Assembly (NCBI GenBank): GCA_016214785.1
Contig: JACRNV010000005.1
Location: forward strand, 81,686 to 145,685
Source of the DNA: Methanobacteriota archaeon
Lineage (GTDB): Archaea > Thermoplasmatota > Thermoplasmata > SG8-5 > JACRNV01
DNA: 64,000 bases
Direction: 5' to 3'
Shown here: one piece after another, positions 10,034 through 17,674 of the stretch
Position numbering within the stretch: position 1 is the stretch's first letter
Layout of the letters: each line of letters starts with the position of its first letter
Position numbers and translations under genes: made by a program
The notes under the pieces: model-generated
What the model was told of the DNA's origin: nothing
Database searches by the model: none
Seen by the model: only the letters and a program-made list of their open reading frames with translations

Positions 10034-10199
10034 GATAATAATTTAAAAAATAGATAAATATAATATTAATTGATTAAATTATAATTATAATATTATTAAT
10101 ATATTATTATTTTTATATTAATTAACATTTTTATTATAGCGCCCTGTCGCAAATGGCAGGGCACGTTTTATATATTGCCGACGTTTATGCCCTGAACCG
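10034..10199 (+). promoter_or_regulatory. AT-only block, hairpin and box A before GNAT gene
   Basis: From 10034 to 10138 the DNA is almost entirely A/T. It is followed by a hairpin at 10141-10162 (GCCCTGTC / GGCAGGGC, loop GCAAAT, one G-U pair) and then a strong archaeal box A, TTTTATATATT, at 10166-10176. The box centre is about 29 nt from the ATG at 10200, so the mRNA is probably nearly leaderless. The hairpin may terminate elp3 transcription. Confidence 0.6.
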
Positions 10200-11138
10200 A
10201 TGGCGACTGAAATCAGAGCCTTCGAGGAATCGATGCTTGCGGCCTACGCCGACGTCTGGAACCGCTCCCGGCGGGAGGTGCCCCTCCACGTCCCGGAGAC
10301 GGCCGAGACTATGAGGGTCCTGCTGGTCAAGGACCCGGACTTCGACCCCCGCGGGACCTTCGTGGCCTTCGATGGCGGCGAGGCCGTGGGCATCGGCGAG
10401 GCGTACACGCAGAAGACGCGCCTGGCCGCCGGGAAGAGCCAGGGGTTCATCACCGTGGAGGTCGTCCCCGAGAGGAGGGGGCAGGGCATCGAGCACGAAC
10501 TGGCGGGCAGAACCATGGGTTACCTGAAGTCCAGGGGGATACGCGAGGCTATACTATGGGAGACTCTGTCGATAGAGTGGAGGGCTCGGCTGGCCGCTGA
10601 CTGCGGGCTCGAGCGGTTCAGGACATACTACGAGATGCGCGCAGACCTGACTCGCCCCATACCGGACGCGCCCTTCCAGCCCGGGACCACCCTGGAATAC
10701 AGGGGCTTCACCGACGCATCCCGGGAGTTCGTCCGGGAGTGGGCCGGGACCAAGGACGCGGCCTTCGTCGACCACTTCAACTCCGTGCCCTCGGACCCGG
10801 AGACGTTCTACATCTACAGGGAGCTGAAGGGCACCATCGGGAGGTACGCCCTCGCAAGGGACCCGGCGGGGAGGCCGACCGGCGTCTCCCTCTCAGAGGT
10901 CATAAGGGCCGAGGGGGAGACGCGCGCATGGGTGATGGTCCTCGGGACGATCCCGGAGGCGCGGAGGAAGGGGCTGGGGAGGGCGCTCCTCGCGGACGCG
11001 CTGAAATGGGCCAGGTCAGAGAGGGAAACGGAGGCGTTTTTGGGCATGGACGCGCAGAACGAGAAGGCGCTGGGCCTCTACAGGAGCGTGGGGTTCGAGG
11101 TCTTCGTGGAGAACGCGACGTACCACAAGTTCCTTTAA
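10200..11138 (+). CDS. Tandem GNAT-fold N-acetyltransferase
   Basis: 312 residues with two GNAT domains in tandem. The N-terminal one (about 1-145) has the acetyl-CoA loop pattern VVPERRGQGIEHEL; the C-terminal one (about 150-312) has MVLGTIPEARRKGLGRALL and the closing ALGLYRSVGFEV motif. This layout resembles mycothiol-synthase-like and other two-domain acetyltransferases; the acceptor is unknown. In tandem GNATs usually one domain is catalytic; the C-terminal one looks more canonical (RKGLGRAL). A leaderless promoter sits just upstream. Confidence 0.85.
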   Translation: MATEIRAFEESMLAAYADVWNRSRREVPLHVPETAETMRVLLVKDPDFDPRGTFVAFDGGEAVGIGEAYTQKTRLAAGKSQGFITVEVVPERRGQGIEHELAGRTMGYLKSRGIREAILWETLSIEWRARLAADCGLERFRTYYEMRADLTRPIPDAPFQPGTTLEYRGFTDASREFVREWAGTKDAAFVDHFNSVPSDPETFYIYRELKGTIGRYALARDPAGRPTGVSLSEVIRAEGETRAWVMVLGTIPEARRKGLGRALLADALKWARSERETEAFLGMDAQNEKALGLYRSVGFEVFVENATYHKFL

Positions 11139-11144
11139 TATATA

Positions 11145-11465
11145 TTATTCTTCTTCGGACGATTGTGGCCTGTTGCGCTCCTGTCTGTCAACCCTTTTCA
11201 ATAATTGAAGGAAGAGGATAATACCAATAATTAATGCAACAATTAAATGGATGATATAAAAATACCAGGGTGGATAGAAGATGAAAGAGTAAGTGAAGAC
11301 CATCGCGAGATTCACCATAAAAAAAGCACCGAGTATGACTCTGATACTCATCCAGCTCTGCTGCGGAAAGTCCCAAGGATCGTTCGGGTCTCTAATTCCA
11401 TCCGGTTCTGTCTCGCCCGCCCTAACGACATCGTCCATTTTATCTGGGGAGACAAAATCAATCAT
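11145..11465 (-). CDS. Small two-TM membrane protein, function unknown
   Basis: 106 residues. The N-terminal 38 residues are acidic and soluble; two hydrophobic helices follow (about 42-62 and 68-88), then a charged tail RVDRQERNRPQSSEEE. The ATG at 11465 has a GGAGG 10-14 nt upstream. No family is recognised. The gene converges on the GNAT gene with only six bases between stops. Its sequence is more AT-rich than the neighbours, which is partly explained by its hydrophobic codons. Confidence 0.7.
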   Translation of the reverse strand: MIDFVSPDKMDDVVRAGETEPDGIRDPNDPWDFPQQSWMSIRVILGAFFMVNLAMVFTYSFIFYPPWYFYIIHLIVALIIGIILFLQLLKRVDRQERNRPQSSEEE

Positions 11466-11570
11466 ATCGCGTTTCCTCCAAATACGAGATTTCCTTTACT
11501 CACACCTAGACTAACCATACATAATCACATCACGAATGTTGTATTTTAAGATGTAGCTTTCGGTGGCATT

Positions 11571-12569
11571 TCAGACAAGATAGTATTGTTCCTCGTATTT
11601 CAACAGCAATGTTGTCTCTCCTGTGCGCACCCATCCCTGTGGCTTTAGGATATCGACGGTTTTGTTCGTCGCCGGGTCGAGAATCTGCAACTCCCTCCCG
11701 CCCTCGCTGACTATGACCGCCTCGCGCACGAGCTCGTCGCCCCCCAGCACTTTCGCTTCGATAATCTCCTTCGCGGGCAGCGAAATCTCCTCCCACGTGT
11801 CCAATGCCTTTACGCCCAGCGACTTGCGCCCCATGGTCCTGAGCTGGTAGATGCGCCCCCGATGGAGCAGGAAGCAGCCGGGCCAGTAGGCGGCGAACTT
11901 CACGACGTGGGTGACCCTGTAGACCTCCTTGCCGTCCTTCTGTCCGAAGAGCTGCGGGCTCGCCGAGGTCGTGCCGCCGGTGGACTCCGCTATGTTCTTG
12001 GCCATCTGGCGCGCGAACTCCTTGCTGCTCAGATATATATCAATGCCACCGCGCACCTCCTCCAGCCTCGTGATGAACACGCCCTTCTCCCGCAGGTCGA
12101 ACGCCTTGCGGTCGACGAGGTCGGCGGCGCCGTCCAGCTCGGCCTGCGTCGGGTCCCTGCGGTCCGCCCGGACCTGGAGAATGGCCTCGAAGTAGCTTCC
12201 AGACTGCCTGCTGCACCTGTCGCATACCCTGTTGCTCAGCGAGACGCGCGTCTTGGCCTCGTCGCGGCATTCCGCGCCCTCGATCCTCCTGGTGACTGTG
12301 ACCCCGGCGTTCCAGTTGCGCCCGTCGGCCTGCTCCAGCCTGAGGTCCATCTTGCCGCCCTGCGGGGAGAGCTTCGATTCGACGAGATGCCAAATAGCGT
12401 CCTCCGGCGACGTCTCCTTCCACTTGCCTCCGACGACGAACGAACCGCACTTGGCGCATATCGGCAGGGAGAGCAGCGGAGGCACCGAGACGGGCTCGCG
12501 CTTATTCATCGCGCATTCCCTGCACAGCTTGGCGCCGTCCGTCGCCTTCCCGCACTCGACGCAGAACAT
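11571..12569 (-). CDS. nmd3: Archaeal Nmd3 homologue
   Basis: 332 residues from ATG 12569 (MFCVECGK). The N-terminal zinc-binding part has CVEC, CREC and CAKCG pairs plus a later CDRCSR, as in eukaryotic and archaeal Nmd3. Eukaryotic Nmd3 is the 60S export adaptor; archaeal homologues are thought to work in large-subunit biogenesis or its quality control. The rest matches the beta-rich archaeal Nmd3 body. The start lies four bases after the stop of the DUF424 gene, so it is the third gene of an mcm operon. The open frame extends upstream, but an earlier start would overlap the preceding gene and add residues lacking in the zinc module. Confidence 0.85.
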   Translation of the reverse strand: MFCVECGKATDGAKLCRECAMNKREPVSVPPLLSLPICAKCGSFVVGGKWKETSPEDAIWHLVESKLSPQGGKMDLRLEQADGRNWNAGVTVTRRIEGAECRDEAKTRVSLSNRVCDRCSRQSGSYFEAILQVRADRRDPTQAELDGAADLVDRKAFDLREKGVFITRLEEVRGGIDIYLSSKEFARQMAKNIAESTGGTTSASPQLFGQKDGKEVYRVTHVVKFAAYWPGCFLLHRGRIYQLRTMGRKSLGVKALDTWEEISLPAKEIIEAKVLGGDELVREAVIVSEGGRELQILDPATNKTVDILKPQGWVRTGETTLLLKYEEQYYLV

Positions 12570-12573
12570 CGCA

Positions 12574-12879
12574 TCACCGCATTGCAACGAGGATGGCGTG
12601 CGGCACGCCGTCGACGGTCAGGACGCAGCCCTCGTCGATGTAGCCCAGCTCGATGGCTATGCGCACGGCGCGCCCCCCGGTGAGATTGGCCGATGTGCAC
12701 ATCGAGAGAAAGCGCTCCAGCGATTCCTCGGGGCAGTCTTCGCGGCCGTAGAACTCCTCGTCGACTTTCAGCCTAACCTTGCCCTCCGAGAATGTTTTGC
12801 CGGCGAGCTCCGAGTCGCAGGCCGCGGCGATCACGTCGCTGCCGCATTTGTGCAACCTGATCCTGAGCAATGGGACCAC
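12574..12879 (-). CDS. DUF424 family protein
   Basis: 101 residues from GTG 12879, immediately after the mcm stop. The pattern HKCGSDVIAAACDSELAGKTF, then LKVDEEFYG, then TSANLTGGRAVRIAIELGYID is that of the archaeal DUF424 family, small proteins of unknown function commonly found beside information-processing genes. It sits between mcm and nmd3 with gaps of zero to four bases, which points to translational coupling. Confidence 0.85.
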   Translation of the reverse strand: MVPLLRIRLHKCGSDVIAAACDSELAGKTFSEGKVRLKVDEEFYGREDCPEESLERFLSMCTSANLTGGRAVRIAIELGYIDEGCVLTVDGVPHAILVAMR

Positions 12880-15048
12880 CTAAGCCATTTCCGCGAGGGA
12901 GTAGTGGTTGCTCTTCCTCGACAGGATGTCCCCGGACCTGTTCTGGAGCATGGATATGAGCTCGCCGACCCTCTCCTCGCTCATACCCCGGGCCTTTGCC
13001 TTCTCCAGGATGTCGGCGATGGGCGCGCCGTGGACGGTCGTCCCCTGGAGATCGCGGATGATCTCCTTGATGGCCATAATCTCGTCTCTCTGGGACTGCG
13101 GGATGCCCGTCTCCACGCGGTCGACGTCCCAGAACTGCTCCCCTTCCCTGCCGAGGCCTATGACGCGGTTCATGTACTCTCTGAATATGCGCTTCGCGCG
13201 CTCGGCGTCCTCGGCGGTGATCGTCTCGCTGAGCCGTATCTTCGCGCTGGCCTCGGAGAGCCTGATGTAGGCCTCGAGCTGCCTGGCGGTGATAGGCACC
13301 GACGCCCTGCGCTCCCCGCCGCCCTGGGTGCCCCCTCCCCTCCGGACGGAGAGGTAGTAGCTCTTCAGGACCTCCATGGCCTCGGGGGTCATGACCGGCG
13401 TGACTTGCCTCGCGGTCGAGACGTACTTGCGCAGGAGCTCGGGCTCGATGGCCGGCACGACGCTCGCCCTTATGGACTCGAACTGCTCGTCCGAGACGGA
13501 CGTGGAGCCCTTCTGCTTCTTCTGGATGAGGGCTTCCCCGAGCAGGTGCGATTTAAGTATGTGCGAGGCGACCATCGCGTCCCTGTTCTGGTCGGGTATG
13601 TCGGAGATTGGGAAGATGAGGTCGAACCTCGACAGGAGGGTTGCTGGCAGATTTATCTGCTCGACTATCGAGACGTTGGGGTCGAAGCGCCCGAACTTGG
13701 GGTTGGCCGCGCCCAGGACGGCGCACCTGGCCTGCAGTGTGGCGGTGATGCCCGCCTTCGCGACCGAGATCGTCTGCTGCTCCATGGCCTCGTGCATCGA
13801 GCTCCTGTCCTGGTCGTTCATCTTGTCCAGCTCGTCGATTGCGGCTATGCCCTTGTCCGATAGGACGAGCGCGCCGGCCTCCAGCGTCCAGCGCCCCTCG
13901 CCGAACTCGTCTTTTATGGCGGTCGCCGTGAGGCCCGCGCCCGTCGAGGATTTCCCTGAAGCGTAGATGCCCCTCGGGGTGAGGTCTGTGATGTACCTCA
14001 GGAGCTGCGACTTGGCTGTCCCAGGGTCGCCAACTAGTAACACGTGGATGTCCCCCCTTATCTTAGTGCCGTCGGGCATCTCCTTGTGGATGCCGCCGAA
14101 GAGCTGGAGGGCCAGCGCCTCCTTCTCGACGTCGAGGCCGTAGATTGTCGGGCTGATGGACTGCACAATCTTCGCGTAGATGCGCTCGTCGGCGGCCATC
14201 TCCTTAATCTTGGCCGCGTCCTCGGGGGAGATTGCCAGCTCCTTGTACTCGGGCTCCAACTGCTCGGTGGCGTTGAGCTCGAGGTAGATGTCGAAAAGCG
14301 TGGTGCGCTGGCGCGTGATGTCGCGCAGCTTGCTGCGCAGGATGCCGTTCATCTTCACCCTGTCGCCGGGCTGCACGTCCCCAGTCAAATCGTCCTCGGC
14401 CTGGATTGTCAGGCTCTGCGGCTGGGCGCCCCCCTTCATCTCCTCGGGGAGCTCCTGGAGCTCTATCTTCTGAGCGTCTATGTAGGTCGAGCGCTCGTAG
14501 ACGAGCTTGAAGGACGTCGAGCCAGCGGCGCGCCCGCAGCCAATAATCCCATTCTCGTCCGGGCTCTCCTTCGAGCACTCCAGCGGCTCGCGGAGCATCG
14601 TCTCCTCCTGCTGGACGATGGTCTGGTGTCCGCAGCGCATGCACTCGAAGACCGCGTCCAAGATTCGGGGGCGCACCTCCGTCACCCTCTTGACCAGCCC
14701 CGTGACGGCGATGAAGCGCCCCTGGTGCTTGCTGCGGATGTTCCTTATGTCGACGTGCCTGTCTTCCGGGAGGTCTATGATTCTGAGCGTGATCTCGGCG
14801 CCCTCGGAGCCGGTCGGGAGCATCTCGCGAATCTGCTTCTCACCGGCTGCGAGCATCGTGCGCGGCCTGTGGAAGAGGTACGCGCCGAAGTCGGAGTCGT
14901 AGCGGTCTATGTCAACGAAGGGGACGCAGAGGCTGCGCTTGTCCGGATAAGCGTCGGCGACTGCCTTTATGCGCGGAACGTACCTGAAATCGGAGAAGAA
15001 CTCCTCCCATTTCGCGCCCAGAACCTCGCGCGAGTATTCCTCTGACAT
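12880..15048 (-). CDS. mcm: MCM replicative DNA helicase
   Basis: 722 residues, normal for archaeal MCM. The N-terminal domain has a zinc site at Cys136, Cys139, Cys158 and Cys171 and an OB fold. The AAA+ domain has Walker A GDPGTAKS at 340-347, Walker B with IAAIDELDKM, and the arginine finger in LLSRFDLIF. A winged-helix-like tail follows. It forms the hexameric ring that unwinds DNA 3'-5' at replication forks. The ATG at 15048 is preceded by AGGGGGG, and a TTAAATATA box lies about 40 nt upstream. No intein is present. It heads the mcm-DUF424-nmd3 operon. Confidence 0.97.
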   Translation of the reverse strand: MSEEYSREVLGAKWEEFFSDFRYVPRIKAVADAYPDKRSLCVPFVDIDRYDSDFGAYLFHRPRTMLAAGEKQIREMLPTGSEGAEITLRIIDLPEDRHVDIRNIRSKHQGRFIAVTGLVKRVTEVRPRILDAVFECMRCGHQTIVQQEETMLREPLECSKESPDENGIIGCGRAAGSTSFKLVYERSTYIDAQKIELQELPEEMKGGAQPQSLTIQAEDDLTGDVQPGDRVKMNGILRSKLRDITRQRTTLFDIYLELNATEQLEPEYKELAISPEDAAKIKEMAADERIYAKIVQSISPTIYGLDVEKEALALQLFGGIHKEMPDGTKIRGDIHVLLVGDPGTAKSQLLRYITDLTPRGIYASGKSSTGAGLTATAIKDEFGEGRWTLEAGALVLSDKGIAAIDELDKMNDQDRSSMHEAMEQQTISVAKAGITATLQARCAVLGAANPKFGRFDPNVSIVEQINLPATLLSRFDLIFPISDIPDQNRDAMVASHILKSHLLGEALIQKKQKGSTSVSDEQFESIRASVVPAIEPELLRKYVSTARQVTPVMTPEAMEVLKSYYLSVRRGGGTQGGGERRASVPITARQLEAYIRLSEASAKIRLSETITAEDAERAKRIFREYMNRVIGLGREGEQFWDVDRVETGIPQSQRDEIMAIKEIIRDLQGTTVHGAPIADILEKAKARGMSEERVGELISMLQNRSGDILSRKSNHYSLAEMA

Positions 15049-15326
15049 GCGACCCCCCCTGGAACGGGAAAGGGGGAATGAGATGCCTATATTTAAGTTG
15101 AGAGGGGGAGAGTAGACTGAAAGTAAAAATCCCTAAAAATTGACAAAGTGTAAGATAATGCCGTCATCATCACGATGATAATTGCACAGTCCGTTTACTT
15201 ACACCATGCATTTGTTCTAAGAACAAAGGTTTTTCCGGGCGAGACTTTCACGCTCACTCTTGTAGATGGATGAATAGTCACGGTCGCAGGGGTGATCTCC
15301 GAATATCGACGGCAGTGTGCCTTCTA
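15049..15326. other. mcm upstream region with nested palindromes
   Basis: The first 60 bp hold the mcm promoter (TTAAATATA on the minus strand near 15090). Beyond it are three inverted repeats: GTGTAAG at 15148-15154 with CTTACAC at 15198-15204; ATCATC-AC-GATGAT at 15166-15179; and a perfect 17-bp palindrome, TTTGTTCT-A-AGAACAAA, at 15211-15227. No gene or origin-recognition-box pattern is recognised. It also marks the change from GC-rich host DNA to the AT-rich island. Confidence 0.5.
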
Positions 15327-15947
15327 CTAAGAATTCCTAGCTAAAATGTAATAATGTTTCTCTGATTTTGAATCCTCGTTGTAATAATCTGGCGTCGTCA
15401 CAAGCCAATCTTTGATGATACTAAATCCAGAATCTTTTATTGTTTGGAGTGAGGTTTCGGGTTTGTAATGACTCCAAAACATTTTTTCTCCACAGAATTC
15501 ACCAATTTCTTCCCATTCGCTCCATGCCATAGACACCAAAAGAATTCCATCTGGCTTTAATAGTCTATGGAACTGTTGGAACAGCGGTTTGTGCTTTTCT
15601 CTTGGAATGTGAATAATTACACTAAAAGAAATAAGGCCATCAAATGAATTGTCCGGAAAATCCAGCTCTGTGATATTCTGTTTGATAAAAGTTACATGGG
15701 GTAAATTTTCTTTTGCAACTCTCAACATTTCGTCTGAAAAATCTACCCCGACAACATTATAGCCTGAATCATGTAGATATTTAGTATCTGGAATTCCTGT
15801 GCCACAGCCAGCATCTAAAATCTTTGCATGAGATGGTAATAATTTTGTTAATTCATCAAGTTCACTGATAGCGCGATTCTTACCGAGGTCTTGATACCTT
15901 TTTCCGATTTTATCATAGCCGTCTTGCACAATCTTTTCGTGATCCAT
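15327..15947 (-). CDS. Class I SAM-dependent methyltransferase
   Basis: 206 residues with a complete class I fold. Motif I is ILDAGCGTGIP (about 39-49), the acidic SAM ribose ligand lies in VVGVDFSDEML, motif III is in ITELDFPDNSFDG, and IPREKHKPLFQQFHRLLKPDG is the post-motif region of UbiE/Methyltransf_11 types. The substrate is unknown. Codon use is clearly more AT-rich than the flanking genes. It lies in an island with two other AT-rich genes, so recent transfer is likely. Confidence 0.8.
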   Translation of the reverse strand: MDHEKIVQDGYDKIGKRYQDLGKNRAISELDELTKLLPSHAKILDAGCGTGIPDTKYLHDSGYNVVGVDFSDEMLRVAKENLPHVTFIKQNITELDFPDNSFDGLISFSVIIHIPREKHKPLFQQFHRLLKPDGILLVSMAWSEWEEIGEFCGEKMFWSHYKPETSLQTIKDSGFSIIKDWLVTTPDYYNEDSKSEKHYYILARNS

Positions 15948-15988
15948 TCAGGCACACAGCTTATACGATAAAGCGCTTCGATGTGGAC

Positions 15989-16309
15989 TTACTTAATAAG
16001 CTTGTTCAATTCAGCTTCCAGTTGATCCAACTCTGATTTTGGCAGACCAATGCCGCATCGCTTCAACAAACCTTTTTTAGAAACTATTACTATTTTCCTT
16101 GAATCCCTCTCAACTTTGCGAATATCCTTAATTTTCACCGTATGTGGCAACAAAGCGTCTAGAAACCATTGCGCAACCTTTCGTCCCCGTTGGTCTATCG
16201 TATCTACCCAATCCGGAGCCATATCAATCGTCAACTCGTTCTTAGTCAACTGAATTCGGGCACCATCCTTGGTTGTCGTTGTCCAGATTACGTTTGTTTG
16301 TTCCGTCAT
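15989..16309 (-). CDS. Unknown small protein in AT-rich island
   Basis: 106 residues with no recognised domain. It starts MTEQTNVIWTTTTKDGARI, has a central WVDTIDQRGRKVAQWFLDAL helix, a basic strand-rich part (VERDSRKIVIVSKKG), and ends in the short amphipathic helix LDQLEAELNKLIK. It has no signal peptide or membrane segment. It lies between a methyltransferase and a phosphatase-like gene on the same strand, with gaps of 41 and 76 bp, and shares their AT-rich composition. Confidence 0.6.
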   Translation of the reverse strand: MTEQTNVIWTTTTKDGARIQLTKNELTIDMAPDWVDTIDQRGRKVAQWFLDALLPHTVKIKDIRKVERDSRKIVIVSKKGLLKRCGIGLPKSELDQLEAELNKLIK

Positions 16310-16385
16310 TTTAATGCACCTTGGTCTACATAATGGATTTTCTGCTTATTATACTTTGTAAATTTTCAAAACGGTTATACAGCGC

Positions 16386-17093
16386 CTAAGCCAGCAGATG
16401 TCTTCCGCGGTGCGCCATTAATATTTCAACGATTTTTTCCATCGCTTTATTACGGGTATCCATGAAGTATTTTACTTGTTTTCTTGCAGTTATTATTCCG
16501 CCTTTCAATTCGTCTGGCAAAGATTCGATCCCCACCATCTCTCCGTATAAGATTGTTCGAGGCCTATGAACCTCATTTCCTAGAGTTTGATAATATTTTT
16601 CAACCTTTTTCACTACTTCTCTTTCAACAGGCAAGACCAATTTCAAATTTCGATGATTCCTGAATGGAACACGCATGCCAGGTAAGAATTTTTTGGGGAT
16701 TCCTGCTTCGAGGAGTGCTTCATTTCTAAATTTCATTTGAATCGCATGAACCTTAGTTTTGTTTGCAGCATATAGATTCGTAATAATTTCTTGTTGTTCA
16801 TTTGGAATTTCTTCTGCCCTTACATAGAGCCATGTATCAATTAATTCCTGTGTCAACTCCCTTTCTTTTCCCTCAACTAGATCGTAATATACGCCAGCAT
16901 CTAAAATATTCAATTTTTTTAATGCGGGTGTTTTATTCTTTAAAATACTATCAACGTCAATTCCCCCACTATCGAATGTCACTTGTAAAGGAAAATCGTC
17001 AGTCATAGAGAGCATGTAATTGAAGATAGCTTGAAAAGTCGGGCTTCGTTGAATATTTCCCGAATCCACAGCCCTTATAATCATTTTTCCCAT
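16386..17093 (-). CDS. LMW protein-tyrosine-phosphatase-like protein lacking catalytic Cys
   Basis: 235 residues from ATG 17093; a TTG at 17108 is possible. The N-terminal strand and loop IIRAVDSGNIQRSP match the low-molecular-weight phosphatase P-loop (VCxGNxxRSP), except that the nucleophilic Cys is Asp10; Arg16 and Ser17 remain (D-x5-R). A middle stretch, FRNHRNLKLVLPVE, recalls the SNHRSKxL and DLVLxM region of that family. The rest is longer than a usual LMW-PTP (about 150 residues), and no general-acid DP motif is clear. It may be a binding-only pseudophosphatase or a different hydrolase. AT-rich codons suggest transfer. Confidence 0.5.
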   Translation of the reverse strand: MGKMIIRAVDSGNIQRSPTFQAIFNYMLSMTDDFPLQVTFDSGGIDVDSILKNKTPALKKLNILDAGVYYDLVEGKERELTQELIDTWLYVRAEEIPNEQQEIITNLYAANKTKVHAIQMKFRNEALLEAGIPKKFLPGMRVPFRNHRNLKLVLPVEREVVKKVEKYYQTLGNEVHRPRTILYGEMVGIESLPDELKGGIITARKQVKYFMDTRNKAMEKIVEILMAHRGRHLLA

Positions 17094-17146
17094 ATCAATC
17101 GACTCCAAAATCCATGTAATACTCTAACGGCACATCTCCTCCACAA

Positions 17147-17443
17147 TTATTCATCGCCCGACCGGATCAGCTCGCGCTTGCCGTGGATGATTGTCAGGAT
17201 TGTGATTCTGTCCCTCTCCGATCGGTAGATGACGCGGTACGTCTCGTACAGTATCTCCCTGATGTCTTTTTTATTGTATTCCGGCACGATGCGCCCCATC
17301 TTCGGGAAGTCCCCGACCTTCTCGGCGCAATCTATCAAATCGTTGACGAAGACGTTGGCATAATGCTCGGAATCGTTGGCTATGTAATCGAAGATGTTCT
17401 TCAGGTCGTCCAGTGCGGGCTCGGCCCAGACCAGCTTTTTCAT
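17147..17443 (-). CDS. ParE/RelE-family toxin
   Basis: 98 residues starting MKKLVWAEPALDDLKNIFDYI, the typical first strand and helices of ParE/RelE toxins (W-x-x-x-A-x-x-D-L). The closing motif YRVIYRSERDRITILTIIHGKREL is also typical. Family members poison gyrase or cleave ribosome-bound mRNA; which of these applies cannot be read. Its ATG overlaps the stop of the upstream antitoxin gene (ATGA), which indicates coupled translation. Confidence 0.85.
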   Translation of the reverse strand: MKKLVWAEPALDDLKNIFDYIANDSEHYANVFVNDLIDCAEKVGDFPKMGRIVPEYNKKDIREILYETYRVIYRSERDRITILTIIHGKRELIRSGDE

Positions 17444-17616
17444 TTGGCGAACCTCTTCCTGACGTCTGCGTGGGATACGACCTTGCCTTTGGCCGCGGCC
17501 TTCAGCCCCATCTCTATCTTCTTTCTGACATACATCTTGTAGATGATGTCCTCCCACGAGCAGTCGTCCGGAAGAGACCCGATGAGCTTGATTGCCTCGG
17601 ATTTGGTCGCGTTCAT
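17440..17616 (-). CDS. Antitoxin of ParDE/RelBE-type pair
   Basis: 58 residues starting MNATKSEAIKLIGSLPDDCS and ending in KGKVVSHADVRKRFAK. The WEDIIYKMYVRKKIEMGL helix and the VVSHxDVxxRF tail are typical of short antitoxins partnered with ParE/RelE toxins. It has a TATA-like element, ATTTATAC, about 40 nt upstream. Stop and toxin start share ATGA. It should neutralise the toxin and probably represses its own promoter. Confidence 0.8.
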   Translation of the reverse strand: MNATKSEAIKLIGSLPDDCSWEDIIYKMYVRKKIEMGLKAAAKGKVVSHADVRKRFAK

Positions 17617-17674
17617 GTCGGCACGTCCAAATTACCAATGGATTTCCGCTGTATAAATTACTTTCGGGGCGCAT

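Noticed and set aside
12232..13863. Plus-strand open frame of 543 codons across nmd3, DUF424 and mcm
   Set aside because: Runs antisense through three well-identified genes; its product is low-complexity and matches no family.
15148..15227. Replication origin near mcm
   Set aside because: No Orc1/Cdc6 gene and no origin-recognition-box pattern; kept only as a palindrome observation.
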